DNA from: Xestospongia bergquistia
Taxonomy: Eukaryota; Porifera; Demospongiae; Haplosclerida; Petrosiidae
Assembly: GCA_963965975.1 (NCBI GenBank)
Contig: OZ014412.1
Span: 2,854,501-2,918,500, forward strand
Direction of reading: 5' to 3'
Length of the DNA stretch: 64,000 bases
Under the pieces are notes generated by a model. That model was not told where the DNA came from, did not search any database, and saw nothing but the letters and a program-made list of their open reading frames with translations. Positions 11,338-23,586 of the stretch are shown here, piece after piece. The translations under genes were made by a program, and so were the position numbers. Positions within the stretch are counted from its first letter, which is position 1; every line of letters starts with the position of its first letter.

Positions 11338-14193
11338 TCACTGTGTCCCAGGTATAAGGACATATTTTGGTACATTTTCTTGATTGTTCTCTTTGGTATG
11401 ATCTAGTTTGGATGAGGGTATTGTTATGTGGACATCTTTAGCAAGTTCAGCTTCATCCACAGCTGGTGAATTCAATATCATTAGCAATGTCTCCCAGGTA
11501 TACGGATGTCTCTTAGTCTCATACCAGAGTTGAAACACACCAGTGATACCTTGATGGTTCTCTTCAATTTCATCTAGTTCAGGTGGAGTTAGTGCTAGGG
11601 CAGTACCTATCTCTTGTAGTTTTGTAGTTACATGTGGAGCAACATAAGTAACTAGATCTTTATGGGTTAACTCTAATATAATAAATATAATATAATATCT
11701 ACTATATAGTAAAGTTTATTAACCTGTTGTCTTCTTAATAGTTAATTTATCACTTGTTTTATTAGACAAAGTAGAGTACTGACTGTCAGGTGATGATATA
11801 TAACTTGTCATATTACCATTAGTAGGTAGTGTAGAATACATAGGTGGAATAGGTGTTGAAATATGAGAATGAGGATGTTGACTATAGTCATAAACTCGGG
11901 TACTAACATGTACATTATGATTAAGTCTGGTATATTCCTCATTAGATGGTCCATTTACAAAATGTGAAGACTGATATTGTTGTATTAAACTATGTTGTTC
12001 CATTATTGGTGTCTCATGTACTACTGTACTACATGGTACTGTGGAATGGAGATGAGGAGGAGCATTAGGACCATTAAGTAATGGAGTCACATCAGTATAG
12101 AGTTGATCTGGTTAAGTGCAACATTTGTTGATATCTAAATGTGCAGTGAAATAAAATGTGCAGTATTTTCAATATTAATATAATAATCACATCACACAAT
12201 TACTTTGACAGTATATCTTTGTTAATTGATAAAGTATCAGCAATATTAAAAGCCAATAATGCAACAATGTTACATGCATAATGGTGAGACATGAACCAGT
12301 AGCAATATCAAATCTGACGTGTACATAGACAAAGTAGCCATCATTTATAACATATGTCATTGATGATTATTAACTTCAGTTTCTTGTTTTTCATCTTTTT
12401 GTGGCTTTCTCCATTTAACTGTATATGTGATATTGAAACATTTTTATATATCTTATCAAACTTACATTTTCTTGTTTTTGCTTTATATAAGATTACAAAT
12501 GTACTTAGTATGACAATTACAGCTGCAATAATAATAATGAATACAGATATTGCCACAGCAACTACAAAAGAAACTTATAATAATATTACTAGCTACATAA
12601 AATAAACATACCAACAAAAACTGATGAACCACCTTGTACATTTCCCACTACAATAGTTATTATATGAAGTATGTAAACAAAATATATAGTAACTTACAAT
12701 TATCACAATTTGGACATAATGTACTAGTAGGTGATGGAGATATAACAATATTAGTAGTGGTTATTGAAAACACCATTGATGATGAAGTAGGAGATAGACC
12801 ATTGATATGTTGATGAATTAATTGAAAAGCTGACTCCTCATTATAATCCATATCATAAAATGTCACATTATACATACTGCTATGTACTCCTGTCACACAT
12901 TTACTAGCAGTAGTGGTATCTACTGATGTTCTGTTAATTGTAACATTCCCATTGAAATCTGTATTGAGACATTTATAATCAACATAACATCCTTGTGATT
13001 GACTTCCAGTAACAAAGTGACAAGTAAAACAAACTTCTCCAATAGTAGAGTTTGTGACTTCTAAACTACCATTTTGTACATCAAATGTAGCTAGTAGACA
13101 AGTTTCATATACATATGATAATACAATATATTATATTAACTTACTAAATACAGTAGGTTGTGATACATTGATATATAATCCACTGTTATATACTAAACTA
13201 AATGATATCAACCATTTCTTTTTATCTGGTAAGACTCCCATATTTACAGTTCCTATAAATGTATCTTCTTTAAACTGTCCACTATCTTGACCATCAACAG
13301 GAGATGTGTCATTATTAACAGGTTTTATGTGGGCGCGTACATGTAATGGTTTGTTGTCCAAAAATGTTACATTCTAAATACATTAATATAATATACATGT
13401 ATTAAACCATACAATGTATTACCTTTATAACACAAAGTATGGTCCAATTTCTATTTATCATTTCAACTGTCACAGAATATTCAGAAACGGTTACTATGGA
13501 TAGCATATAATATAAATTACATACTACTAATAATACCTGTAGGTAATGTTACTGATGTAGTACTGATCTCTGCTTCTCCAGCTATGTTAAGACCAGCTAT
13601 AGACACTGTGTAGTTACGAAATTGACTGGGACAATAGATCCAGCTGGTAGTATTACTAGTTGTAGTATATTGCGTATTATCTCCTTCATTAGTGACATTA
13701 ATAATATAACTATATATAGGTACTCCATCAAGAGAGAAAGGAGGAGACCAGGAACACTTTATACAACAGTGACCTTGTCTGATACATATTAAACCTCCAA
13801 CTTCTGACAGTTTACCTGTGTGTGTGTGTGTGTGAGAGAGATTGAAGTAATGCTGTAATTACATGGGGTTCTTCATCATCATCATCAACATTAGACCATC
13901 TTTACATGTACCTTGAATTCTCAAAGTAGCACTATTGCTACCCTCCGCAGATCCATAGGCAATACATCTCACTACTGTATTGTTATATTGAGGATATCCA
14001 GGTATTATAAGACTGGAAGTAGGTGTTCCTGCTCCGCTTGTATTGATACCAAGTTGAGTAATATTAATGTTAGTAGAAACTGTACCATTAACAAGCAAAG
14101 CAACAATTGAATTATGATGATCCACTGAACATTGGTAATATGCTAGTTGATAGACTCCAATATTAGGAGATGGAATAAACATGAACAGATCAC
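11338..14193 (-). CDS. Ig-FN3 transmembrane receptor with cytoplasmic Death domain
   Basis: Nine minus-strand exons in consistent phase: 14193-13912 (Ig-like; both cysteines present, in YYQCSVDH and VVRCIAYG), 13815-13537 (FN3, with CSWSPPFSL), 13493-13423 plus 13373-13145 (two-exon beta module), 13090-12698 (membrane-proximal module, EVCFTCHF), 12647-12612, 12561-12466 (transmembrane VFIIIIAAVIVIL), 12107-11724 (tail rich in tyrosine and proline), 11672-11338. Together about 701 residues before the TGA. The last exon begins ELTHKDLVTYVAPH and contains LTPPELDEIEEN, then LWYETKRHPYTWETLLMIL and DEAELAKDV, the helix pattern of a Death domain. The tail before it has YTRL, MYSTL and SQYSTL; the last fits the S-x-Y-x-x-L inhibitory consensus. 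The ectodomain closely matches the gene at 19937-22481, but the signalling end is different. The usual Ig tryptophan is leucine here (IVALLVNG). I could not find a signal-peptide exon, so the 5' end is incomplete. Predicted role: cell-surface recognition coupled to Death-fold signalling. Confidence 0.88.
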
Positions 14194-14412
14194 CTATATA
14201 ATAAAGAGACATGGTACATAATTTAAAATTTTAATAATGTCTTTGGACAGAAATTTAGACCAGCTTCCAATCATAACAAAGGGACAGGTCAACCAGCTTG
14301 AGGTTTGAGCTTCCTCATGTGTTTACAAGGGGTGGGATAGTCATGCCAATGTATAAAAGTGAATATAGCACATAAGCACTTTGCACACAAGCTTAAATAA
14401 TTGACAAGAAGC

Positions 14413-14865
14413 ATGTTGGAGAGCCCTTTCCCTCTCTTTGTGGCCACAGCTCCAGACAAAGTACGTGTTACAAAACCATGTTCTATATCATTGTTTTAAT
14501 TATTGTTTGCTTTGCTATAATTGCTAGTACTCCTAATTAATATTTTGAACTTGATGGATTTTTGCAGGATCTGCAAGAAATTCTATTTGTATGCATGTAA
14601 CATATGATGCTACTAATAATTCTAGCTCCATACCAGTAGAACACAACATCATGATCCATATTATTAAAAGTTTGGATTTCAAGTAGAATCTAAATAGAAT
14701 ATTAAATACATAATTATAACTTTTATAATAGATTAGTTGAATAGTGTGTTTTCAAAACAAGTGCAAAATCTGTGCATACATTTTGTTTCCTAAACGCTGC
14801 ATTTTATTTTCCCTCCTGTCTTGCAGGAGAGCAAACCTTTCATTTTGATTAAGAAAAAATAAAGT
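14413..14865 (+). other. Possible 3' exons of an unrecognised plus-strand gene
   Basis: Three short coding-like segments sit between good splice signals: one ending before gtacgt (about 14413-14459, reading MLESPFPLFVATAPDK), one following tttttgcag and ending before gtatgc (14568-14588, DLQEILF), and one following cttgcag (14827 onward, ESKPFILIKKK then stop), with AATAAA just after. The frame is not fixed, since a second frame is also open across the first segment. I recognise no family. It could be the end of an ordinary gene outside the receptor cluster, or chance. Confidence 0.22.
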
Positions 14866-14899
14866 CTAAAATAAAGCAAAATGGGTCTAAAGATTGCAC

Positions 14900-15430
14900 T
14901 GGTTTAGAGCGGTATGAAACGTATAAACGTACAATATTACTGACTTACTTCATTGCCGCGAGATGAGATCAGACCAAACTACATAATACTAAAGACTAAA
15001 CTGACGCGCAATTTTTATAAGATCTATTTACGTGGGTGTGCCTACCAAAAACAGCGACTAAGCACTTTGCATTTCGCTGAACCCTGACCACAGTGACCAG
15101 TCTTCGAATCTCGAATTATCAACCTGAAAAATGTTGTCTCTTACTTATCAAATTGAGTAAGTCTTGTAATATGTCTATTGTTCTGTTCAACAGAGGAAAT
15201 CCATCCAGTACACTCCAGTCTGTCGTTGTCGCCCCTTCGCTTAGAGAGGAAGGTCTGGGTAAATAGGACCTCGGAATGCGGATGTGGGTAGGGACTCGAA
15301 TAAAAAAAGCAAAATGGCTGTTGTGATACGCCCTTAATTGAAGCACAGGCCGTCTTTACCAATTAACGCTACCTCGCATCGCATACTGCTTCGAGAAGCC
15401 TCAAGGACTTTACCATCGTCAACTAATATG
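14900..15430. promoter_or_regulatory. CpG-rich island, candidate promoter region
   Basis: This stretch stands out for many CG dinucleotides (for example ccgcgagatg, ctgacgcgca, gtcgttgtcgccccttcgc, cgctacctcgcatcgc), whereas CG is rare in the flanking DNA. It lies upstream of the minus-strand Death-domain receptor and could be a promoter or the 5' exon of an unseen gene. Short frames on both strands match nothing I know. From 15430 to 17480 I see no supported gene. Confidence 0.45.
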
Positions 15431-16013
15431 CGTTAAATGAAAAGGAGGAGCTTGTAAGTGTACAAAGCATTTCTGTGGATTTTTGTAGGCTACTATATAC
15501 GCTTGTCCTCAGACAAGCAATTCACTCCATTTTGTTGAAGAAGTGTAGATCCCTCATTCAAACCGACACAACTCCAAAAGTAATCAAAATTGGTCACAAC
15601 TGCTTATATTTAAACAATAGTTTGTTAAGTGAGGTGCCTAACTTCACATTTATAAGATCTAGAGTTCCTTCTCGAATAAGTTAGTGGTTCAACCTTCTCC
15701 AACTTACTTTAGAGATTTCCCTATTCAATTACCAAATTCACTCAGCTAAATCACGAGCCTTCTCCTATATGTTAGTCACCTTCTCCACTTGTCTCTACCC
15801 CCATAGATTGACTTCTAAAGAAGTCCATCCTCGTGTGTCTTTAGAATGGATAGAACTCAATTTTATTATTCAATTCCTTGTATTTAGTAAATCTTTTGAG
15901 ATATTTCCAGTGACTGAAACTTGATTGTCTGATTATTATTTCAGTAAGGAATTACTACTGTCTACTTACACTGTCTATTATTATGACAAAAATCCCATAT
16001 GCATTGGTATGGT

Positions 16014-16223
16014 GTATGGGGCACTGTTTGTATCAAAATTGGAAAATTATCATGATATATTAAATAAGTCAGTATAACATACAATATTTAATAAATTTAG
16101 CATTATTTAGTAACTCACAACTTTTTTAATAAAGCATAAGTTAATTTAACAAATAATGAACATTTAAAAGTAAACCATAACTTGTTAACTGTATTCAATT
16201 TTGATACAAACGGCACCCCATAA
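16014..16223. repeat. Inverted repeat, foldback-like
   Basis: Left arm 16014-16042 (starts gtatggggcactgtttgta) pairs with right arm 16195-16223 (caattttgatacaaacggca onward) with a few mismatches. The AT-rich spacer is about 150 bp. It looks like a small foldback element or MITE relic; no flanking duplication was identified. Confidence 0.65.
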
Positions 16224-17479
16224 TGGTGTTGTCATTGCTGCTTCAGACTCTATTCCTTCTAAATTGGGTCATGCTTCCTCAAACACTCAATTATTAGTAA
16301 TTGAAATTACTCTTTCCTCTATTGTTCTATTTTGTTGTCAATCTGAACTACATGATTACCACTACCATTCAATTTTCTGGAACAATGTAATTATGTTTAA
16401 TGAAACAATCATCATTTTTCCTCTTACACTTATGAATTTATATGCCTCTTATCTACAAATACATCAAATGCATTATATAAACTGTATAGGATATGTCTCA
16501 ATAAATTAATAGATGTTCAATCTAATGATAGTGTTGTTCATATTATATAATGTATTAATGTAGACAGAATGTATAACAACTATTAATCCATTGAAACATA
16601 TCCTGCACTATTAGTTTACTTAAATAACATTACAATCTTCAAACTATATCAACCATTTTTTGTATTTTTTACTAAACAAGATATACATTATTGTAAGGAT
16701 CAAATCAGCAATTTATTGGTTTCCCCTTACATGTTTTAAATGACTTATACAATATATTACACAAAGATTTATTTAATTAGTGAAGTATTTCAAGTTGACA
16801 TTGTTGCTCATTAAGTATCTTATCAACATAGTTTGGATAATTCAGAAGCTATATACAGAGAAGTAATAATTCCATCTTTAGAAGTAGACGACAGTATTAG
16901 TAACGATTTAATATTTAATAACTGAGTGGGTATATAATATAATAGATTAATTTAGATAATTATAGTCAACTATAGCACAGATACATGTATATATGGATAC
17001 AAAGACCAAATATAGTAATATATGTGACAATTAGTCAAAATAATGCAAATTATTAAAATAAGCACTTCTACAAACACAACGTCTCACTGTGTGTCTGAAA
17101 AGACATTATGCCACATAAGATGTTATGAATATTATTCATAATATCATGTGTTGGTATATTACCTTTTTTCATAGAACTATAATAAAGACATAAAAAATTG
17201 TCATGAACTTTAGTTGTTTATGTGTTCATTCTATGAATTTGATTAAGTAATTACAATCTGGACATTATTCCATTAGGTATCATATGCAGAAATTGGTCTT
17301 TTGTTAATGAGCTTTATACACATTAAATTGTATTACATAATACTTGAGAAATTATTTATTATGATGATGACCAGGTTGGTCCATTTTTAACCATTAGTGT
17401 AAAAGAGTATAGGTAGTTTCATCACAGTACATTAATGAATGGTCATGTGTTAAGTTACTTGGAATGAGTCATTATATGT

Positions 17480-19105
17480 ACATACTAGAATTAAAACTGA
17501 CACACCCATTAGACTTCCTAGATAATACATTATACAATATACATAATAATACAATTATATGACAACAGTTTTCATTTTGAGAGTTAACTATTTACTAACT
17601 TATAATAATATAACTACTAGTGTTTATATTATTGTCATACTTGTTACCTCCTAAAATATCACCAGCTGTTATAAACACTTTATTAACTTGTGTATCATCT
17701 ATATAACATACATAGAGATATAATAATGATAACAAATGTACTAATGATTACTTACTGGTCAAACATTTATATGTTCCTGTAGTAATAGAAACCTTAGAAC
17801 AAACCAGTGAATATTGGATAAGTAGTAGGAAATACTGTAATAATGTAATGAAGTAATGTAATATAGGACAAGTCATTTCAAGAAATGGGTAAGTTTGTTC
17901 CAGTCTAATAATAGTGATGTTAGTAGATGATATTGCCCACTCATCTGATAATCTATCCTCATCTTCAATATCATATACATACATATTATTTATACCACTA
18001 GGTAGATCATATGTACATCCAATTACTGTACTACTACATACTGGAGAACATATCAATGATATGTTAGTACTATAGGTAGAGGAGGTTAATGAAATAAGAC
18101 AACCTTTAACAATAGCTCCTCTTATAAAATGACAGCTGTAACATATTCTACCAATATTATTTAGGTCATTATATAGGGTAGCTTCACTAATATCATATGT
18201 ACCTAATCAATGAGAAAATATTTATAAGTCATTTATAATGTACTTACTTAGTACAATTGATTGTGTTACATTAATAACAGCTCCATTTGGTAATGATAAA
18301 GTCATTCTTGTCCTCCATATTTTATTCTCAGTTATATTTACAATATAGATGGTAACAATAATAACTCCTTCATCAGTTAGAATTATTGGATTATTTAGAA
18401 ATATAGAAGAATTATCTTCATTGTATATAACAACATTTAGTTGAGCTGACTCCACTGTATGTGGACATTGTTGAAGTTCCTAATATCACAAACATGAGGT
18501 ATCTAGAGATATCATAATGTAACTTACCAAATCATATATTGTTATATTTAGTATCCAACTATTAACTGATCTGATAAAGGTAGTTGTTAAATTACTTATA
18601 TCAACTAAAATTAAAGTAGCAATTATACATTAGTAACCATAGTGATAATACCTCCTGGTACATGTAGTGATGTAGTACTTATCTCTTCTTCTCCAGCTGA
18701 GTATTACCAGATACACTAATTATATATGTACCAAATTGGCTAGGACAGTACTGCCATTTTGTAGAAGATGTGGTGTTCTGTGTAACTAGTTCTCCACCAT
18801 AAGTAATATTGATGATATAACCAGGTATAGATACTAGAAAAAAAGGAGGAGACCAAGAACAGTTTATATATTGACTTTGTACATGACATATTAAGTTGTT
18901 AACAGCAGCTAGTTGACCTAATGAGAGAAAATATAATGACATATATCAGAGAGTGTGTTACCTTGTATTCTCAGAGTAGATTTACTAAAATTAATATAAT
19001 TATTTTTAGTGAAAAATCCTGCAACGTTTCAAGTCACAACTGTATTGTTATATTGAGGGTATCCAGATATGGTAAGATTAGACTGTTGTGATCTATCTCC
19101 ACAAA
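17480..19105 (-). pseudogene. Class I receptor pseudogene
   Basis: Same exon order as the intact class I genes, but broken. The signal-peptide exon and front of the Ig exon are absent. In the remaining Ig part (about 19105-18962) the second Ig cysteine codon is a stop (TGA, 19029-19031). The FN3 exon (18917-18652) is 266 bp instead of 267, a one-base deletion near its end that shifts the frame. The exons 18604-18528, 18479-18248, 18202-17756 and 17698-17648 keep normal phase. The transmembrane exon starts at 17517 and its homology stops near 17480, with no tail exon. The membrane-proximal exon also has an odd hydrophobic end (FITLLQYFLLLIQYSLVC). Non-functional as a receptor, though some exons could still be used by recombination. 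Confidence 0.85.
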
Positions 19106-19936
19106 AATCTTCAGTGTACATAACTAGTATTAACTACCATAAGTAATTTACTATGACAACTATAAGGTCATCATAATACTATGATGCAATTATTACTATT
19201 CATATAATAATCTTCCCTCTTTGTATATATAAAGCTTACTTGATGTCATATCAATATCAGTAAGTAGTATACCGGTATGTTATAATAACTTTAATGTAAT
19301 ATAACTAACTAAACTAGTTGCTTAATCTTGAAAGAAATGATAAAATATTTCATTTTTGGGCTATCAATATCCTCAGTCTGAAGGAACTCGTATCTTGTTA
19401 TAAACATTTACTTATTGTCATGTTGTATAATAGTATATGGTAATGTTACATATATAAGTAGTAATATAGAGCGTATTCTCAGTTTAGATAAAACAAATGG
19501 TCACTAGTAATTAGATAACAAAAGTATAGAACTGAGTTAAGTTAATAAAACAAAATATATATGTAGTTATAGAAATATATTTTATAGTTCCCAAATATCG
19601 CAGAAAGATCTAATCCTAGAGTTCAATATAAAACTTCTATACTGTCATCATCCTTAAACCAATCTTATTGCTGCAGTTTGACTGGCTGGCCAAATGCTTT
19701 TTAACTGGTAGCTAGATAACCCTTTTTCCTTTTTTTATGGTATAATATTATAACATATTACAACACAAAGGTAGTGTATGTAGTTGCTGACTCAGCACTT
19801 GCCAATTTGGGCTGGGTCATTTATAAATTGCATTGTAAGTCAAAGTCTATAGTGACATCAGCAAAAAGTAAAATAGAGTGTATATAATTATTATAATACT
19901 ATGTTCTCTTAATTTATTAATTAGATATTATCCAAA

Positions 19937-22481
19937 ATGACAGGACCACTCAGACTAACTTTATTGATCATCATGATAATGTTGTGTTCCAACATTATAG
20001 GTATTATGTAATGAACATTATATTAGTAGGAATTTAGTGATTCTTAGTGATATAAATAGTTGTACAAAACCATTAATTATTGTAATTGAAGTACTAGAGT
20101 TAGTAATTCTTGTATTAGTTGGAGATATAAACTATTGTAGTGATTGTATTTATTAGTTACATTCAAAACTTGAATTTAACAAAGTGAACATATATATAAT
20201 GTTAGCATATTATGTACATATGTATTAAGGTAATAATAATATAATAATTTGTGGTTAAAAGAATTTTATGATCACCTTTCTACTTTAAAATTTAGAAAAA
20301 ATGAAAGCTATTTTTTATTCATCTCATAGCTACTGTTCAGTTCATATTTATTCCATCTTCTAATATTGGAGTCTATCAACTAGCACATTACCAGTGTTCA
20401 GTGGATCATCCTAATTCAATTATTGTCTGGTATGTTAATGGAACAATTTCTACTAACTTTGAGATTAAACAACTTGGTATTATTACAAATGGAGCAGGAA
20501 CACCTACTTCCAGTCTTACTATACCTGGATACCCTCAGTATAATAATACAGTAGTGAAATGTATTGCATTTGGACCTGTGGAGGGTAATAATAATGCTAC
20601 TTTGAGAATTCAAGGTATATGCAAACATCTCTTTGTAATTATAACATTTTTCCAATTTCTCTCTCTCTGTAGGAAAACTATCAGACATTTGTGATATAAA
20701 ATGTACCAGACAGGGTCGTTGTTGTATAAACTGTTCCTGGTCTCCTCCATTCTCTCTTGATGGAGTATCTATATATGGTTATATTATTAATGTCACTAAT
20801 GAAGGAGATAATACACAATATACTACAACTAGTAATACTACCAGCTGGATCTATTGTCCCAGTCAATTTGGTACATATATAGTGTCTATAGCTGGTAATA
20901 ACTCAGCTGGAGAAGGAGAGATAGGTACTACATCAGTAACATTACCTACAGGTATTAGTAGTAGTATACATTATTTCTATTATATGGTATCCATAGTAAC
21001 CATTTCTGGATATTCTGTGACAGTTGAAATGGTAAATAGAAATTGGATCATAATTTATGTTATAAAGGTAATACATTGTAATGTTTAATACATGTATATT
21101 ATATTGGTGTATTTAGAATGTAACATTCCTGTGTAACAAATCATTATATGTACTTGCCCACTTGACTCCCATTAATAATGATGCATCTCCTGTTGATGGT
21201 CAAGGTAGTGGACAGTTTGAAGGAGATACATTTATAGGAACTGTAAATATGGGAGACTTACCAGATAAAAAGAAATGGATGATATCATTTAGTTTAGTCT
21301 ATAACAGTGGATTATATATCAATGTATCACAACCTACTGTATTTAGTAAGTTAATATATTATACTGTATTATCATATGTATATGAAACTTGTCTACTAGC
21401 TACATTTGATGTACAAGATGGTACTTTAGAAGTCATCAACTCTACTACTGGAGAAGTTTGTTTTACTTGTCACTTTGTTAATGGAAGTCAATCACAAGGA
21501 TGTTATATTGAATTTAGATGTCTCAAAACATATTTCAATGGAAATGTTACAATTAACAGAACATCAGTATATAACAGTACTGCTAGTAAATGTGTGACAG
21601 GAATATATACCAGTAACTATAATGTGACATTTTATGATATGGATTATAACAATGTACCATATACTACTGAGTATGCTGTAAAACTGACTAATCAATTAAT
21701 TACTGGACTACCTCCTATTCCTACTCTAACTACTACATCAAGTGTACCAGTTATTAATACATTGTCATTAATAACTAGTGTTATATCATCATCTCCATCA
21801 CCTACTACACTATGTACAGACTGTGATAATAGTAAGTTAATATTAATATTATAACAATTAAGTTCATATTATTACTACTACAGTGAGGAGTGTTCAAAGA
21901 GATCTAATAATAGGTAATACTAATATGATAACTTATAGTCTAGTTAACTAAATATATCACTATATATTGTAGGTAGTATTACTAGTAGTGTAGTGGGTGT
22001 GTCAGTTCTAATACTGGTATGTACTGTACTAGTACTTATAATGATATGTAGGATAAGAAGAACTAAGTCACTGAGACAAGGTATAGTTAACTACATTTTT
22101 ATATATACACTCTCTTATATAAGTTACTACTAGATACTGTACAACATCAAGTGATGATTGGTATACCTCAATATGAGAATATTACTAATTACCATCATAC
22201 TACTGAACTAGAGATGACCACATGTGCTGCATATGGTATGATATAATATTGACCATTAACAGTGTGTGTGTGTGTGTGTGTTTATATATATAGTATTGAG
22301 TAATGATCTCAGTATAATATGTTATTACATTGTAGGTACTGTACCATCTCCTGTTAATCCACTAACAGATACTGACCCTCATCAAGTTATATCTCAATAT
22401 GAGAATGTTAATATGATCACTAATATACTACCTACTACTGAACTAGAAATGAACACATGTGCTGCATATGGTGTGATATAA
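19937..22481 (+). CDS. Ig-FN3 receptor with optional tyrosine-motif tails
   Basis: The only intact receptor on the plus strand. Exons: 19937-20000 (signal peptide, MTGPLRLTLLIIMIMLC), 20330-20614 (Ig, HYQCSVDH and VVKCIAFG, with tryptophan IVWYVNG), 20673-20951 (FN3), 20997-21067 and 21117-21345 (beta module), 21400-21831 (membrane-proximal EVCFTCHFVNG, then a Ser/Thr-rich stalk), 21884-21913 (30-bp micro-exon), 21973-22080 (transmembrane, basic RIRRTKSLRQ after it), 22134-22235, 22336-22481. All phases agree, giving 581 residues. The last exon has SQYENVNMI, which fits S-x-Y-x-x-V and the Grb2-type Y-x-N, and ends TCAAYGVI. If the 22235 donor is not used, translation instead stops at 22246 after AAYGMI, giving a shorter tail. 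The start is the only ATG leading into a hydrophobic segment with a correct phase-1 donor. Likely a cell-surface recognition receptor signalling by tyrosine phosphorylation. Confidence 0.9.
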
Positions 22482-23586
22482 TATTAAACAATACCTGATA
22501 GTAGTAATTGTCTCCATATATAATTACTAGTGACCATATTAGTTTGATATAAATGTGAAAGAGAGGATAATTTATTGTTGTTATAACATGTTTAGAATCA
22601 CATTTCAAAGAAGACTCCTTTCAACAAAACTACTATATTTTACTATATTAATTTATCTTATGTGTACTGCTCTTTTTTAATTTGTTTAGTATTAAATAGT
22701 GGTTTACTACTAATTAAAGCAATTTTCATATTTTATATTTAATAATAATTTTAAAAAATAATGTTTACTAGAAATTAGAGATAACTAGCTGTATGAATAT
22801 TTCCCTCTTAGAAAAATTATAAATTGTCATAATAAAGTTAATAATTAATGAACATTTAACATATACTCTTTAATTTGTTAAATAACATTAGCATTTATAG
22901 CATTAGCAAGCTTCTGATCATCATAAAATTGATTGTCAGCAGAATCAGACATACCATGATGAATGCTTAGTATTACAATGCTGTCAATCCCATCTGTATA
23001 AATGTAAGGCAACCATTAAGTACTCTAGGAGTCCTTTTCATCATTGTTACCACTTGAAGATCCAGGATTGAATATTTTACCCATACCAATACTGATGTAT
23101 CCAGTCTATTTAAAATCTTGAAGAATGGTGGTAATGTTAATAATATACTGATACCAGTATTCATCTCCTACTATTAACCACATATGGTTAGTATCTGGTC
23201 TTCATCTTTTAAATAAAGATGTACATGATGATCAACACACTCCCATCTGACAGTAGGTTATCTTAAATGACATTACAAGTATTTCATGTTATAGTTAATA
23301 CAACAACTATATTTGTTATCTTATTTAAATGTTTTGAGATGATTGATTATAATGTTAATAGTCTGGTTTGTTGAGTTCATATTTTATGATCAACCAATTA
23401 ATATATTTTGATGAATATGTCCAACGATGTCTGTCTTATTAAATAAAGTTCATAAAATTTCTTTAATAATATTATAATCAATACATTCCTCTGGTCACCT
23501 TCAACTTTGTTTTATAGTGAAATTTCATTCATAAATTTATATGATCATAATATCAAATTATATAATGTCAGCTGTACAATGTACTT
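22482..23586. other. Intergenic, shared class I downstream flank
   Basis: No gene seen. The part from about 23290 to 23586 ('gattgattataatgttaata', 'ataaagttcataaa', 'ttatagtgaaatttcattca') is repeated downstream of other class I or hybrid genes at about 32800-33070, 37380-37565 and 50330-50540. The flank was therefore duplicated together with the genes. Confidence 0.7.

Noticed and set aside
14477-14539. Short plus-strand frame MFYIIVLIIVCFAIIAS resembling a signal peptide
   Set aside because: Stops within 21 codons with no usable donor and no following exon; AT-rich DNA gives such hydrophobic runs by chance.
15095-15120. tRNA-like T-loop string (cttcgaatc)
   Set aside because: No matching acceptor stem, anticodon arm or D-loop could be laid out around it.
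15119-15362. Overlapping minus-strand frames in the CpG-rich stretch
   Set aside because: Two frames are equally open and neither resembles a known protein; reported only as a CpG-rich region.
16201-16509. 102-codon plus-strand frame
   Set aside because: Starts inside an inverted repeat, lacks recognisable features and has noncoding composition.
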